NCBI GenBank assembly: GCA_030145015.1
Contig: JAQYWI010000295.1
Span: 1-5,167, forward strand
Source of the DNA: Desulfobacterales bacterium
Lineage (GTDB): Bacteria > Desulfobacterota > Desulfobacteria > Desulfobacterales > JAHEIW01
Reading direction: 5' to 3'
Length of the DNA stretch: 5,167 bases
In this document: positions 1-5,167 of the stretch, in pieces
Numbering within the stretch: the stretch's first letter is position 1
Layout: each line of letters opens with the position of its first letter
Position numbers and translations under genes: made by a program
The notes under the pieces: model-generated
What the model was told of the DNA's origin: nothing
The model's database searches: none
What the model saw: the letters and a program-made list of their open reading frames with translations, nothing else

Positions 1-1
1 A

Positions 2-1228
2 ATTGTTGCGGGTTTGGAGGAACCTTTATTTCACTATCGCTTTTTCGTCATTAATACCCATACGTATAATGCTTTTGCGATTCCAGCCGGCTATATTTTT
101 ATCAATAGCGGTTTGTTGATGGCCATGGATAATGAAGAGGAGCTGGCGGGGATTTTGGGGCATGAAATTGCCCATGTCAATGCGCGCCATATTTCCCAGC
201 GAATTGAAGTGTCAAAAAAAATCGGGTGGGCCGGCATGGCAGGGATGGCGGCCGGTGTTCTGATGGGATTGGCCGGTGCGGACGCAGGTGCAGCACAGGC
301 CGTGACCCAAGGTTCCCAGGCCGCTGCTAAAACTGCTGAATTGTCTTATACCCGCGAAAACGAAATGCAAGCTGACCAGCTGGGGCTGATTTATTTGCAT
401 GACGTCGGATATGGAGGCGATGGGCTACTCAAAATTTTAAAAACGATGCGCGCCAAGCAGTGGTATGACTCCAAGCAGGTCCCGACCTATTTGATGACCC
501 ATCCGGCGATCGACGAACGCATTGCTTATATCGATGGGCAGCTTGCCTCTGCGCCCAAAACCCCTAAACCGCAGCCCCAGAAATCTTCCAACGAATTTGA
601 AAGGGTTCTCACCCATCTGGTTACCCAGTATGGCGATGAGAATCTGGTATTAAGAGAAACTGAAGCGGCCGTAAAGGATAATCCGGCAGATCTGTTGGCC
701 CGTCACCGCTACGGCCTCATTTTGGCCCGGGTCGGCCGGCGTCAGGAAGCCATTGATCAGCTCCGAATGGTATTGGAAAAAAGAGCATTTGATCCTTACA
801 TATTAAGGGATATCGGCCGGGTTTATTTCTTAGATGGGAAATATGATCAAGCGCTAAAAATGTTAAAAACGGCCCGCAATATGATTCCGGAAGATGCGGA
901 ATGCGGCCTTTTCCTTGGCGAGGTGCAGCTGGAGCTTGGCGCATATGATGACGCCTCGGCCGTTTTTTTAGATATTGTTAAAAAAAATCCCGGTTATACG
1001 CAAGTCTATTACTTCCTGGGTCAAAGCCTGGGTAAACAGGGCGAGTTAGCAGACGCCCATTATTATCTTGCCGTCTTTCACGCGCGCAAAAGAGACTTCC
1101 AGACGGCTGTCATTCAGTTGCGGCGTGCCTTGAAATATGCCAAAGATCCTGAAAAGAAAGCGAAAATTGAAAAGTCGCTGAAAAAGCTTGAGAGCGGTTT
1201 GTCCAAGGCTAAGAAAAAAACAGAATAG
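2..1228 (+). CDS. M48 family zinc metalloprotease with C-terminal TPR repeats (BepA/YfgC-like), 5' partial
   Basis: The frame is open to the window edge, so the true start, signal peptide and early residues lie upstream; the TTG at base 14 is internal. Counting residues from base 2, the family motif NAFAIPAGYIFINSG leads into the zinc site HEIAH (residues 54-58, bases 161-175). A small-residue hydrophobic stretch follows (about 73-98), then ENEMQAD, which supplies the third zinc ligand (Glu121) and the ExxxD aspartate (Asp125). A conserved THPAIDERI lies at 166-174, then a Pro/Lys-rich linker (about 183-196). Residues 226-390 form about four to five TPR helix pairs, and the C-terminus is Lys-rich. 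Known BepA/YfgC proteins are periplasmic proteases and chaperones that help or clear outer-membrane beta-barrel proteins; the TPRs bind the assembly machinery. A similar periplasmic role is inferred. The gene converges on the EF-G gene. The core catalytic residues are all present, so it looks active. Confidence 0.93.
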   Translation: MVAGLEEPLFHYRFFVINTHTYNAFAIPAGYIFINSGLLMAMDNEEELAGILGHEIAHVNARHISQRIEVSKKIGWAGMAGMAAGVLMGLAGADAGAAQAVTQGSQAAAKTAELSYTRENEMQADQLGLIYLHDVGYGGDGLLKILKTMRAKQWYDSKQVPTYLMTHPAIDERIAYIDGQLASAPKTPKPQPQKSSNEFERVLTHLVTQYGDENLVLRETEAAVKDNPADLLARHRYGLILARVGRRQEAIDQLRMVLEKRAFDPYILRDIGRVYFLDGKYDQALKMLKTARNMIPEDAECGLFLGEVQLELGAYDDASAVFLDIVKKNPGYTQVYYFLGQSLGKQGELADAHYYLAVFHARKRDFQTAVIQLRRALKYAKDPEKKAKIEKSLKKLESGLSKAKKKTE

Positions 1229-1239
1229 AAAGGCACGGC

Positions 1240-1276
1240 AACCGCCTGCCGCCGGGCAGGTCGTCTGATTGCGGTT
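1240..1276. other. GC-rich nested hairpin after the protease gene
   Basis: CCTGCC (1245-1250) pairs with GGCAGG (1255-1260) around a 4-base loop. An outer pair AACCGC (1240-1245) and GCGGTT (1271-1276) shares its edge with the inner stem, so the two arms probably compete. It starts 12 bases after the protease stop codon. No T-run follows, so it is not a classical intrinsic terminator; a transcript-end stabilising or pausing structure is possible. Function is a guess. Confidence 0.35.
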
Positions 1277-1291
1277 CGGCGCGAGGAATTT

Positions 1292-1384
1292 TAGAGCCCG
1301 TCTCAAAAATACGTCTAAGTGCCCAGGGCGGCGTTGCCCCGCCAAAGCGGGGAACCCTGATCTACATTTTTGAGATGGGTTCTA
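1292..1384. mobile_element. MITE-like 89-bp inverted-repeat element flanked by TA
   Basis: The left end GAGCCCGTCTCAAAAAT (1294-1310) and right end ATTTTTGAGATGGGTTC (1366-1382) are inverted repeats matching at 15 of 17 positions; both differences would be G-U pairs in a + strand RNA. Each end is flanked by TA (1292-1293 and 1383-1384), which looks like a TA target duplication as made by IS630/Tc1-mariner transposases. The interior holds a perfect hairpin CCCCGC-CAAA-GCGGGG (1337-1352) inside a weaker CAGGG/CCCTG pair (1324-1328 with 1355-1359). There is no room for a transposase, so it would be a non-autonomous element moved in trans. It lies between convergent genes, and its right end forms the stop codon of the EF-G gene. 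It could equally act as, or simply be, a bidirectional transcript-end structure; the TA flanks and terminal position of the repeats favour a mobile origin. Confidence 0.6.
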
Positions 1385-3415
1385 GCTGCGGTCAAAATGA
1401 GAAAACTGCATCGAAAAAGTTCCGCGACCCTGGCTTGCAGACCGCAGGATTGTCGAATAGCCGAACATTTGTGACAGCGGTACGGTTGCGCTGATAACCT
1501 GAGCCCCGCCCTTGTGTTCGATGGATTCGATTTTTCCGCCCCTGGAATTTAAATCACCGATGACATCCCCTATAAAAGACTCCGGCACAAAAATCTCAAC
1601 CGTCATGATCGGCTCGAGCAAAAACGGATCTCCTTTGGACAGCGCTTCTTTGCATGCCATTGATGCACTGACGGTATAAGCCAGTTCGGTTCCCAGCGAC
1701 TCTTTGTAGGTCGCAGCGGTAAGCCTGACTTCGACGTCAACCACCGGATATCCCATCAACGCTCCGCTTTCCAAAGATTCCATTACCCCTTTTTCAACTG
1801 CAGCGATCAACACCTGCGGCAGGATGTCGTCTGAAATTTCGGTGGTGAATTTTTTCCCGCCCCCCCGGGGCAAAGGTGCCAGGCTTAAAGAAACCTCACC
1901 GAAATGACGCTGGCCGGTGATCTCTTTATCAAATGTGGCAGAGGCCTTTGATTTCTTTTCAACGGTTTCCCTGTAAACGACCTGGGGTTTCCCAATATTC
2001 ACTCTGGTTTTAAATTCGCGCTGCATGCGGCTGATAATGATTTCCAGGTGCAGTTCTCCCATCCCCGATAGGATCGTCTGTCCGGTATCTTCATCTTTAC
2101 GCACGATAAGGGTGGGGTCCTCGGCCATAAATTTTGTCAGGACTTCATCCATTTTTTCCTGATCCGCATGGGTTTTGGGCTCTACAGCGATGGATATGAC
2201 CGGTTCATAAAACTCAATTTTTTCCAGCAAGACCGGATGCTCACGGGTACATAAGGTTTCGCCGGTAGAAGACCCTTTTAAGCCCACCACACCCACAATG
2301 CTTCCCGCACCCGCGCGGTCGACACGCTCCCGCCGGTTGGCGTGCATATGCAATAGGCGGGCAATCTTTTCCATTTCATTGCGGGCCGGATTAAATACCT
2401 CCGCGCCGGCTTTTAACTGTCCACTGTAAACCCTGACAAACGATAATTTGCGGCCTTCCATCATGGCTACTTTAAAGATTAGCGCCGCCAGCGGATGGGC
2501 GTCTTTGGGCAGGCATTCAATCATCTCACCGGATTCGGGATGCGCGCCTTCAATGGGGGGGACGTCAATCGGGCTTGGTAAAAATTGCACAATGGCATCG
2601 AGCAGCGGCTGGATGCCTTTATTTTTTAAGGCCGCGCCACACAGGACCGGCACGAGCTTCAGATCGATGGTGGCTTTGCGTATTGCAGCCAGCAGTTTGG
2701 CCGCATCGATCGGTGTTTCGGCCAGATAGGCCTCCATGAGATCGTCGTCATACTCGGCCACAGTTTCAATCAGTTTCTCGCGGTATTCCTCGGCGCTGGC
2801 GATAAATTCCGATGCAATTTCCCGGGTTTCGTACTGTGCTCCCAGGGTTTCATCATCCCAGACGATCTGTTCCCATTGGATCAGATCGATGATGGCTTGG
2901 AAGTCATCCTCCATACCGCTCGGAAGCTGAATTATAAGCGGCTGGGCTTTGAGACGTTCCTTCATCATTTCAATGGTGCCAAAAAAATCCGCGCCGACGC
3001 GATCCAGTTTATTGATGAAAGCGATTTTGGGAACCTTGTATTTGTCCGCCTGACGCCACACGGTTTCAGACTGGGGTTCGACGCCTTCCACGGCGCTAAA
3101 AACCCCGATAGCGCCATCCAACACCCGTAACGACCGCTCAACCTCGATGGTAAAATCCACATGCCCGGGGGTATCAATAATGTGGATTTCCGTATTTTTC
3201 CATTGGCAAGTCGTGACAGCAGATGTAATCGTAATGCCCCGCTCCTGTTCGTCGACCATCCAATCCATCACGGCTTCGCCATCATGGACCTCGCCGATTT
3301 TATGGGAACGGCCGGTGTAATACAGGATCCGCTCTGTTACCGTCGTCTTGCCGGCATCAATGTGCGCAATAATGCCGATGTTTCTTACATTTCCGATTTT
3401 TATATTTGCACTCAT
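1382..3415 (-). CDS. fusA: Elongation factor G-type translational GTPase (probable EF-G paralogue)
   Basis: This is a full-length EF-G architecture in 677 residues (E. coli EF-G has about 704). The G domain shows the P-loop AHIDAGKT (17-24), switch RGITI (59-63), DTPGH (81-85), NKLD (135-138) and GAALKNKG (260-267), with the G' insertion at about 160-250. Domain II (about 305-400), domain III with GMGELHLEI (451-459), domain IV (about 478-600) and domain V with LLEPIM and a terminal [15 protein letters not shown] follow. EF-G drives tRNA-mRNA translocation and, with ribosome recycling factor, ribosome splitting. Two features suggest a specialised paralogue. The domain IV tip histidine of E. 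coli EF-G (SYHDVDSSE) aligns with Lys571 in TYKESLGTE, and the usual tail after the FxxYD-like segment is absent. It is not in a rpsL-rpsG-tuf context; instead it overlaps the GerMN gene by ATGA with no clear ribosome binding site of its own, implying translational coupling. The stop TAG is supplied by the adjacent MITE-like element. Confidence 0.95.
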   Translation of the reverse strand: MSANIKIGNVRNIGIIAHIDAGKTTVTERILYYTGRSHKIGEVHDGEAVMDWMVDEQERGITITSAVTTCQWKNTEIHIIDTPGHVDFTIEVERSLRVLDGAIGVFSAVEGVEPQSETVWRQADKYKVPKIAFINKLDRVGADFFGTIEMMKERLKAQPLIIQLPSGMEDDFQAIIDLIQWEQIVWDDETLGAQYETREIASEFIASAEEYREKLIETVAEYDDDLMEAYLAETPIDAAKLLAAIRKATIDLKLVPVLCGAALKNKGIQPLLDAIVQFLPSPIDVPPIEGAHPESGEMIECLPKDAHPLAALIFKVAMMEGRKLSFVRVYSGQLKAGAEVFNPARNEMEKIARLLHMHANRRERVDRAGAGSIVGVVGLKGSSTGETLCTREHPVLLEKIEFYEPVISIAVEPKTHADQEKMDEVLTKFMAEDPTLIVRKDEDTGQTILSGMGELHLEIIISRMQREFKTRVNIGKPQVVYRETVEKKSKASATFDKEITGQRHFGEVSLSLAPLPRGGGKKFTTEISDDILPQVLIAAVEKGVMESLESGALMGYPVVDVEVRLTAATYKESLGTELAYTVSASMACKEALSKGDPFLLEPIMTVEIFVPESFIGDVIGDLNSRGGKIESIEHKGGAQVISATVPLSQMFGYSTILRSASQGRGTFSMQFSHFDRS

Positions 3416-3981
3416 CGTATCAACAACATGTTCGCTTTTACCGGAACCTGTAAATCAATATGGCCCGCCAGGGTTGCTGATTCATCCCCGTTGATTAGAA
3501 TTTTTACCGCTTCAACTTCCGGTACATTTAGCACGACCGAATTTACAATTGAATAAACGCTGAACAACTCTGATTTTATACCGCCGGGGTGTTTGTCTGC
3601 AATGTTAGAAGCCAAATCCACATAGCAGATGCCTTCCGGGGTGACATAAATTGCCCGAACCCCGGTATCTGCCGGAATGGTGCGGAACAACCCCTTTTGC
3701 GGACCTTTTATCAGGGCTTCAACAATACTGCGGGCAAAGAAGGCCGGATTTTCGGGGTGCTTCAATGTACGCTCTTCGGCGATTAAAAATTGACTCTCCT
3801 TGTCTAAAAAATACAAATGCGCCAGCGTTGTTTGCGATGGCTTCAGATTCACCGATCGTAGAGTTTCCCCGGATCCTTCTCGATCGGGTGCGTCGGCCGA
3901 TCGGATGACAATGATCCCAAGCGCCACTGCACCCCCGATCAATGCCAAAATCGAAAAAAATATATATCGTTTTACGATCAT
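3412..3981 (-). CDS. Membrane-anchored GerMN-domain protein
   Basis: This is a 189-residue protein. Residues 6-27 form one hydrophobic segment after a short basic start (MIVKRY), which fits an uncleaved N-terminal anchor or a signal peptide. There is no lipobox cysteine, unlike the spore-former GerM lipoproteins. A polar linker (about 28-50) leads to a GerMN-like domain (about 52-180) with ALIKGP (89-94), a YVDLAS strand (120-125), an E138 ... YSIVNSV helix (138-149) and VKILINGDE (159-167). GerMN domains occur in spore germination GerM, in LpqB, and in many non-spore-formers; their biochemical role is not well settled and no enzyme activity is claimed here. The domain is predicted to face the periplasm. 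An in-frame TGA lies three codons before the ATG, so this start or a later one must be used, yet no good Shine-Dalgarno is visible. It is the first gene of an operon and overlaps the EF-G start by four bases. Confidence 0.85.
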   Translation of the reverse strand: MIVKRYIFFSILALIGGAVALGIIVIRSADAPDREGSGETLRSVNLKPSQTTLAHLYFLDKESQFLIAEERTLKHPENPAFFARSIVEALIKGPQKGLFRTIPADTGVRAIYVTPEGICYVDLASNIADKHPGGIKSELFSVYSIVNSVVLNVPEVEAVKILINGDESATLAGHIDLQVPVKANMLLIR

Positions 3982-4018
3982 GATGCCGGTGTCAGAAATT
4001 TACTTAGCGTTAGGTCAT

Positions 4019-4110
4019 AGCAACCGGTTGAAATTAGAACCGTTTTTTATGCCAATCACCTGATGATGTCAAGCAAAAGGGCTTGGATATAGTTTAGCAT
4101 ACCGGTTGCT
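4019..4110. repeat. Paired ACCGGTTG palindromes flanking the operon promoter
   Basis: CAACCGGTTG (4021-4030) is a perfect 10-base palindrome just downstream of the predicted start of the GerMN transcript. A second copy, ATACCGGTTG (4099-4108), matches it at 8 of 10 positions and lies upstream of the -35. Seen as inverted repeats, AGCAACCGGT (4019-4028) and ACCGGTTGCT (4101-4110) match exactly over 10 bases. Their centres are 78 bases apart. The placement on both sides of the promoter suggests operator sites for an unknown dimeric regulator; this is inference. Confidence 0.45.
4044..4072 (-). promoter_or_regulatory. Putative sigma70 promoter for the GerMN-EF-G operon
   Basis: Read on the - strand, a perfect -35 TTGACA (4067-4072) is followed by a 17-base spacer and the -10 TAAAAA (4044-4049, 4 of 6 to consensus). 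Initiation near 4037 would give a leader of about 55 bases before the GerMN ATG. A weaker alternative upstream is TTGACC-N18-TAAACT on the same strand (about 4089-4118). The site lies downstream of the tRNA terminator, so the operon needs its own promoter. Confidence 0.6.
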
Positions 4111-4196
4111 GCAGGGTCAAAATGGTAAAAACCGCTTATTTTTCAGTTTGACTTGCTTTGAACGAGAATGTTATGAGGAGCGATTTTAGAACCCAT

Positions 4197-4230
4197 AAAA
4201 AAAAGGTTAGTCATCGACTAACCCTTTTTT
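4197..4230 (-). terminator. Rho-independent terminator of tRNA-Ala
   Basis: An 8-bp perfect stem, GGTTAGTC (4205-4212) with GACTAACC (4216-4223), closes a 3-base loop. On the - strand it is followed by eight T residues (4197-4204) and preceded by six A residues, so it can work in both directions. It starts about ten bases past the tRNA 3' end and insulates the tRNA from the GerMN-EF-G operon. ACCCAT (4191-4196) and ATGGGT (4235-4240) could extend the pairing around the A/T runs. Confidence 0.9.
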
Positions 4231-4239
4231 GTGAATGGG

Positions 4240-4315
4240 TGGTGGAGCTGGACGGGATCGAACCGACGACCTCATGACTGCCAGTCATGCGCTCTCCCAG
4301 CTGAGCTACAGCCCC
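4240..4315 (-). tRNA. tRNA-Ala (anticodon GGC)
   Basis: The 76-nt cloverleaf is complete with encoded CCA (4240-4242 on the - strand). The acceptor stem GGGGCTG/CAGCTCC contains G3-U70, the alanine identity pair. The D arm is GCTC-8-base loop-GAGC, the anticodon stem CATGA/TCATG holds the loop CTGGCAG, and the anticodon GGC lies at 4280-4282. This reads GCC and, by G-U wobble, GCU codons. The T loop is TTCGATC. One oddity is a U50-U64 mismatch in the T stem (GTCGG against CCGTC). It is a single-gene transcription unit with its own terminator. Confidence 0.97.
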
Positions 4316-4341
4316 ACATCGTGTTAAAGGTGTTACAGGCG

Positions 4342-4370
4342 CAACTAACAAAAACTAGCCTAGGTGTCAA
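4342..4370 (-). promoter_or_regulatory. Putative tRNA-Ala promoter
   Basis: On the - strand, a perfect -35 TTGACA (4365-4370) is followed after 17 bases by TAGTTG (4342-4347), a weak -10, then a GC-rich GCGCC. A GC-rich discriminator is typical of stringently controlled stable-RNA promoters. The -35 is convincing; the exact -10 is uncertain. The spacer contains the palindrome CCTAGG. Confidence 0.5.
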
Positions 4371-4538
4371 CATTTTATTGGGTTTTTCTAACCGGGTGCT
4401 ATGCACGAGAATCCACGGTTACACCGTGTTACTTACACCGATTAAGGCACTGCCGTACCTTTGTGACCCGAACATCGAAGGTTTAAGCTATCCGGGCATA
4501 TTTTTAGGTGTGTTAATATATCCGTAGATCGGTATGGG

Positions 4539-4567
4539 TTGACAAAATTTTAAATAGTAAATATTAT
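4539..4567 (+). promoter_or_regulatory. Near-consensus sigma70 promoter of the small CxxC gene
   Basis: A perfect -35 TTGACA (4539-4544), a 17-base AT-rich spacer and the -10 TATTAT (4562-4567, 5 of 6 to consensus) form the best promoter in the window. Initiation near 4574 gives a leader of about 85 bases before the ATG at 4659. A second possible start is the extended -10 TGGTATGAT (4595-4603), which lacks a good -35. Confidence 0.75.
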
Positions 4568-4577
4568 TAACATGTTA
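4568..4577. repeat. Palindrome TAACATGTTA at the transcription start
   Basis: This perfect 10-base palindrome directly abuts the -10 box at 4562-4567 and covers the predicted start point. That position suits a repressor operator. No regulator is encoded nearby, so the role is only inferred, and AT-rich DNA yields short palindromes by chance. Confidence 0.35.
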
Positions 4578-4658
4578 CATATGGTTTGGCCCTGTGGTAT
4601 GATTTATCTGGAAACCATCTCCCGATATTGGAAAAAGAATAAGAATAGGAAGATTTAG

Positions 4659-4901
4659 ATGAGACGTGTTGAGGACCCGGGGGCGAAATTCTCCCGCCCG
4701 CAAAACAGGCCGGATGTCTATAAAGAGTTTGATGCAACGGAGCTTTATTGTCCGAAATGTAAACAATCCGTGCCGGTTCGCAAGCGGCTTCTTCTTATTT
4801 TACCGGAAGGTGATAAATATGAATATTTGTGCGCCCATTGCTCCGAAACGGTTGGAACCAAAATGGATAAGCATGAAAAACCGCTAACCATTATTACCTA
4901 A
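4659..4901 (+). CDS. Small two-CxxC protein, putative zinc ribbon
   Basis: This is an 80-residue soluble protein with no signal peptide or membrane segment. Two cysteine pairs, C31-P-K-C34 and C58-A-H-C61, separated by 23 residues, fit a treble-clef or ribbon-type zinc site. The linker carries a basic and hydrophobic patch (RKRLLLILP, 41-49) and an acidic, aromatic stretch (EGDKYEYL). The N-terminal part (residues 1-30) is charged and Arg/Pro-rich. AGGA (4647-4650) sits 8 bases before the ATG, supporting this start over the ATG at 4666, which is in another frame. I recall similar unnamed 'cytoplasmic' small proteins in Desulfobacterales, but cannot name the family or assign a function. It lies 180 bases upstream of the PpiD-like gene on the same strand, so co-transcription is possible. 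Nucleic-acid or protein binding is the usual role for such ribbons, unproven here. Confidence 0.85.
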   Translation: MRRVEDPGAKFSRPQNRPDVYKEFDATELYCPKCKQSVPVRKRLLLILPEGDKYEYLCAHCSETVGTKMDKHEKPLTIIT

Positions 4902-4958
4902 GTTTGGCGTTCGCTTCTTTTGTATTGTCGTAGTATTTTATGTGAATATGAAAAGTTA

Positions 4959-5065
4959 TAGGTTCAAAGGTTCAATGTTCCCCGTTCAGCCTGCGACGAG
5001 CTCAGCCGAGTCGGGTTATTTCAACCCTGAACCTCTGAACCCTGAACCCTGAACCTTGGAACCTA
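4959..5065. repeat. Heptamer repeat block in an imperfect inverted repeat
   Basis: The right side (5025-5063) is built of CCCTGAA units: three exact copies (5025-5031, 5040-5046, 5047-5053) and two 8-base variants, CCTCTGAA and CCTTGGAA. The left arm TAGGTTCAAAGGTTC (4959-4973) is the inverted complement of GAACCTTGGAACCTA (5051-5065) at 14 of 15 positions. GTTCAG at 4984-4989 can also pair with any CTGAAC. The middle (about 4993-5014) contains CGAC/GTCG around a GAGCTC palindrome. The whole can fold into a long, slippery hairpin ending just before the ribosome binding site of the next gene. It looks like a dispersed intergenic repeat; no coding content is seen. Confidence 0.7.
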
Positions 5066-5081
5066 CAAGGAGAAAAATTAA

Positions 5082-5167
5082 ATGCTTAGTTTAATGCGGA
5101 AACATGCCGGGACCTGGATGATAAAGATTATTTTAGGTGCCATTGTTGTCGTTTTTGTGTTTTGGGG
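5082..5167 (+). CDS. PpiD/SurA-N-type membrane-anchored peptidyl-prolyl isomerase, 3' partial
   Basis: Only the first 28 codons are visible. They read MLSLMRKHAGTW followed by a hydrophobic segment from about residue 13 to the edge (MIKIILGAIVVVFVFW), preceded by Arg6 and Lys7, which is the typical N-terminal signal anchor of PpiD-like SurA_N proteins. Such proteins are inner-membrane-tethered periplasmic chaperones with a parvulin-type domain that assist folding of secreted and outer-membrane proteins. A strong ribosome binding site, AAGGAG (5067-5072), lies 9 bases before the ATG, which fixes the start. The heptamer repeat block immediately precedes it. No clear promoter or terminator was found between it and the small CxxC gene, so they may share a transcript. 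The identification rests on the anchor motif alone; the catalytic domain is outside the window. Confidence 0.75.
   Translation, partial: MLSLMRKHAGTWMIKIILGAIVVVFVFW

Larger units (their letters stand above)
4316..4658. other. Divergent intergenic region between tRNA-Ala and the CxxC protein gene
   Basis: No protein or RNA gene is supported in these 343 bases. The left part holds the tRNA promoter and several GTGTTA/TTACACC motifs, including a direct repeat TTACACCG at 4419-4426 and 4433-4440. The right part, from about 4505, turns very AT-rich and carries the promoter of the small zinc-ribbon gene. A + frame runs through the tRNA antisense into 4527 but shows no recognisable protein. Confidence 0.6.

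Noticed and set aside
14..16. TTG as the start of the M48 protease
   Set aside because: The frame stays open to the window edge and the family needs an export signal and about 80-100 more residues upstream.
2448..3177. Several open frames on both strands within the EF-G gene
   Set aside because: The EF-G frame here is unbroken and strongly conserved; the others are out-of-frame shadows with no domain features.
3161..3908. Plus-strand open frames opposite the GerMN gene and EF-G start
   Set aside because: They run antisense to two well-supported overlapping genes and have no ribosome binding site or family signature.
4025..4048. Plus-strand terminator CGGTT/AACCG followed by TTTTTT
   Set aside because: The stem is only 5 bp with an 8-base loop and no + strand gene ends upstream; the T-run is better explained as the complement of the -10 region.
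4240..4315. Prophage or island attachment site at the tRNA
   Set aside because: No integrase gene and no duplicated tRNA 3' end are seen in the window.
4231..4527. A 98-codon + strand open frame beginning WWSWTGSNRRPHDCQSCALP
   Set aside because: Its first part is the antisense of the tRNA-Ala gene, a well-known source of false protein predictions, and the rest has no recognisable domain or ribosome binding site.
4316..4530. Decayed gene in the tRNA-proximal intergenic DNA
   Set aside because: Translations in the frames I checked gave no convincing family motif, so a pseudogene cannot be supported.
4666..4887. Alternative +1 frame inside the small CxxC gene
   Set aside because: It lacks the paired cysteines and a spaced Shine-Dalgarno; the 4659 start has AGGA at 8 bases.
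5025..5063. CRISPR-like array of CCCTGAA repeats
   Set aside because: The units are 7-8 bases with no spacers and no cas genes, so they are simple tandem repeats.

Overview
The window looks like chromosomal DNA of a Gram-negative bacterium, most likely a Desulfobacterota (delta-proteobacterial, Desulfobacterales-like) lineage. The grounds are protein style and gene combination: an M48/TPR periplasmic protease, a single-standing divergent EF-G, a small CxxC protein next to a PpiD/SurA-type chaperone gene, and intergenic hairpin elements. This placement is inference from recalled families, not a search result.

Layout, left to right. (1) Bases 2-1228, + strand: the 3' part of an M48 zinc metalloprotease with C-terminal TPRs (BepA/YfgC type); its N-terminus lies outside the window. 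(2) Bases 1229-1384: a short convergent intergenic stretch with a GC-rich hairpin and then an 89-bp MITE-like element whose ends are 17-bp inverted repeats flanked by TA. The element sits exactly in the stop codon of the next gene. (3) Bases 1382-3981, - strand: a two-gene operon, a membrane-anchored GerMN-domain protein followed by a 677-residue EF-G-type GTPase, overlapping by ATGA. A TTGACA-N17-TAAAAA promoter lies upstream, flanked by two ACCGGTTG-type palindromes. (4) Bases 4197-4315, - strand: a complete tRNA-Ala(GGC) gene with encoded CCA, followed by a strong intrinsic terminator that separates it from the GerMN/EF-G operon. (5) Bases 4316-4658: AT-rich divergent intergenic DNA holding the tRNA promoter region on one side and a near-consensus sigma70 promoter on the other. 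(6) Bases 4659-5167, + strand: an 80-residue two-CxxC putative zinc-ribbon protein, a 180-bp gap with telomere-like CCCTGAA heptamers inside an imperfect inverted repeat, and the first 28 codons of a PpiD/SurA-N-type membrane-anchored peptidyl-prolyl isomerase.

The protease and the isomerase both fit envelope protein quality control, but they lie in different transcription units and nothing here shows that they are co-regulated. The most unusual observations are the TA-flanked element that changes the EF-G stop codon from TAA to TAG without altering the protein, the EF-G's substitution at the domain IV tip residue normally occupied by histidine, and the heptamer repeat block in front of the isomerase gene. 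I see no evidence of a wholly new multi-gene system.
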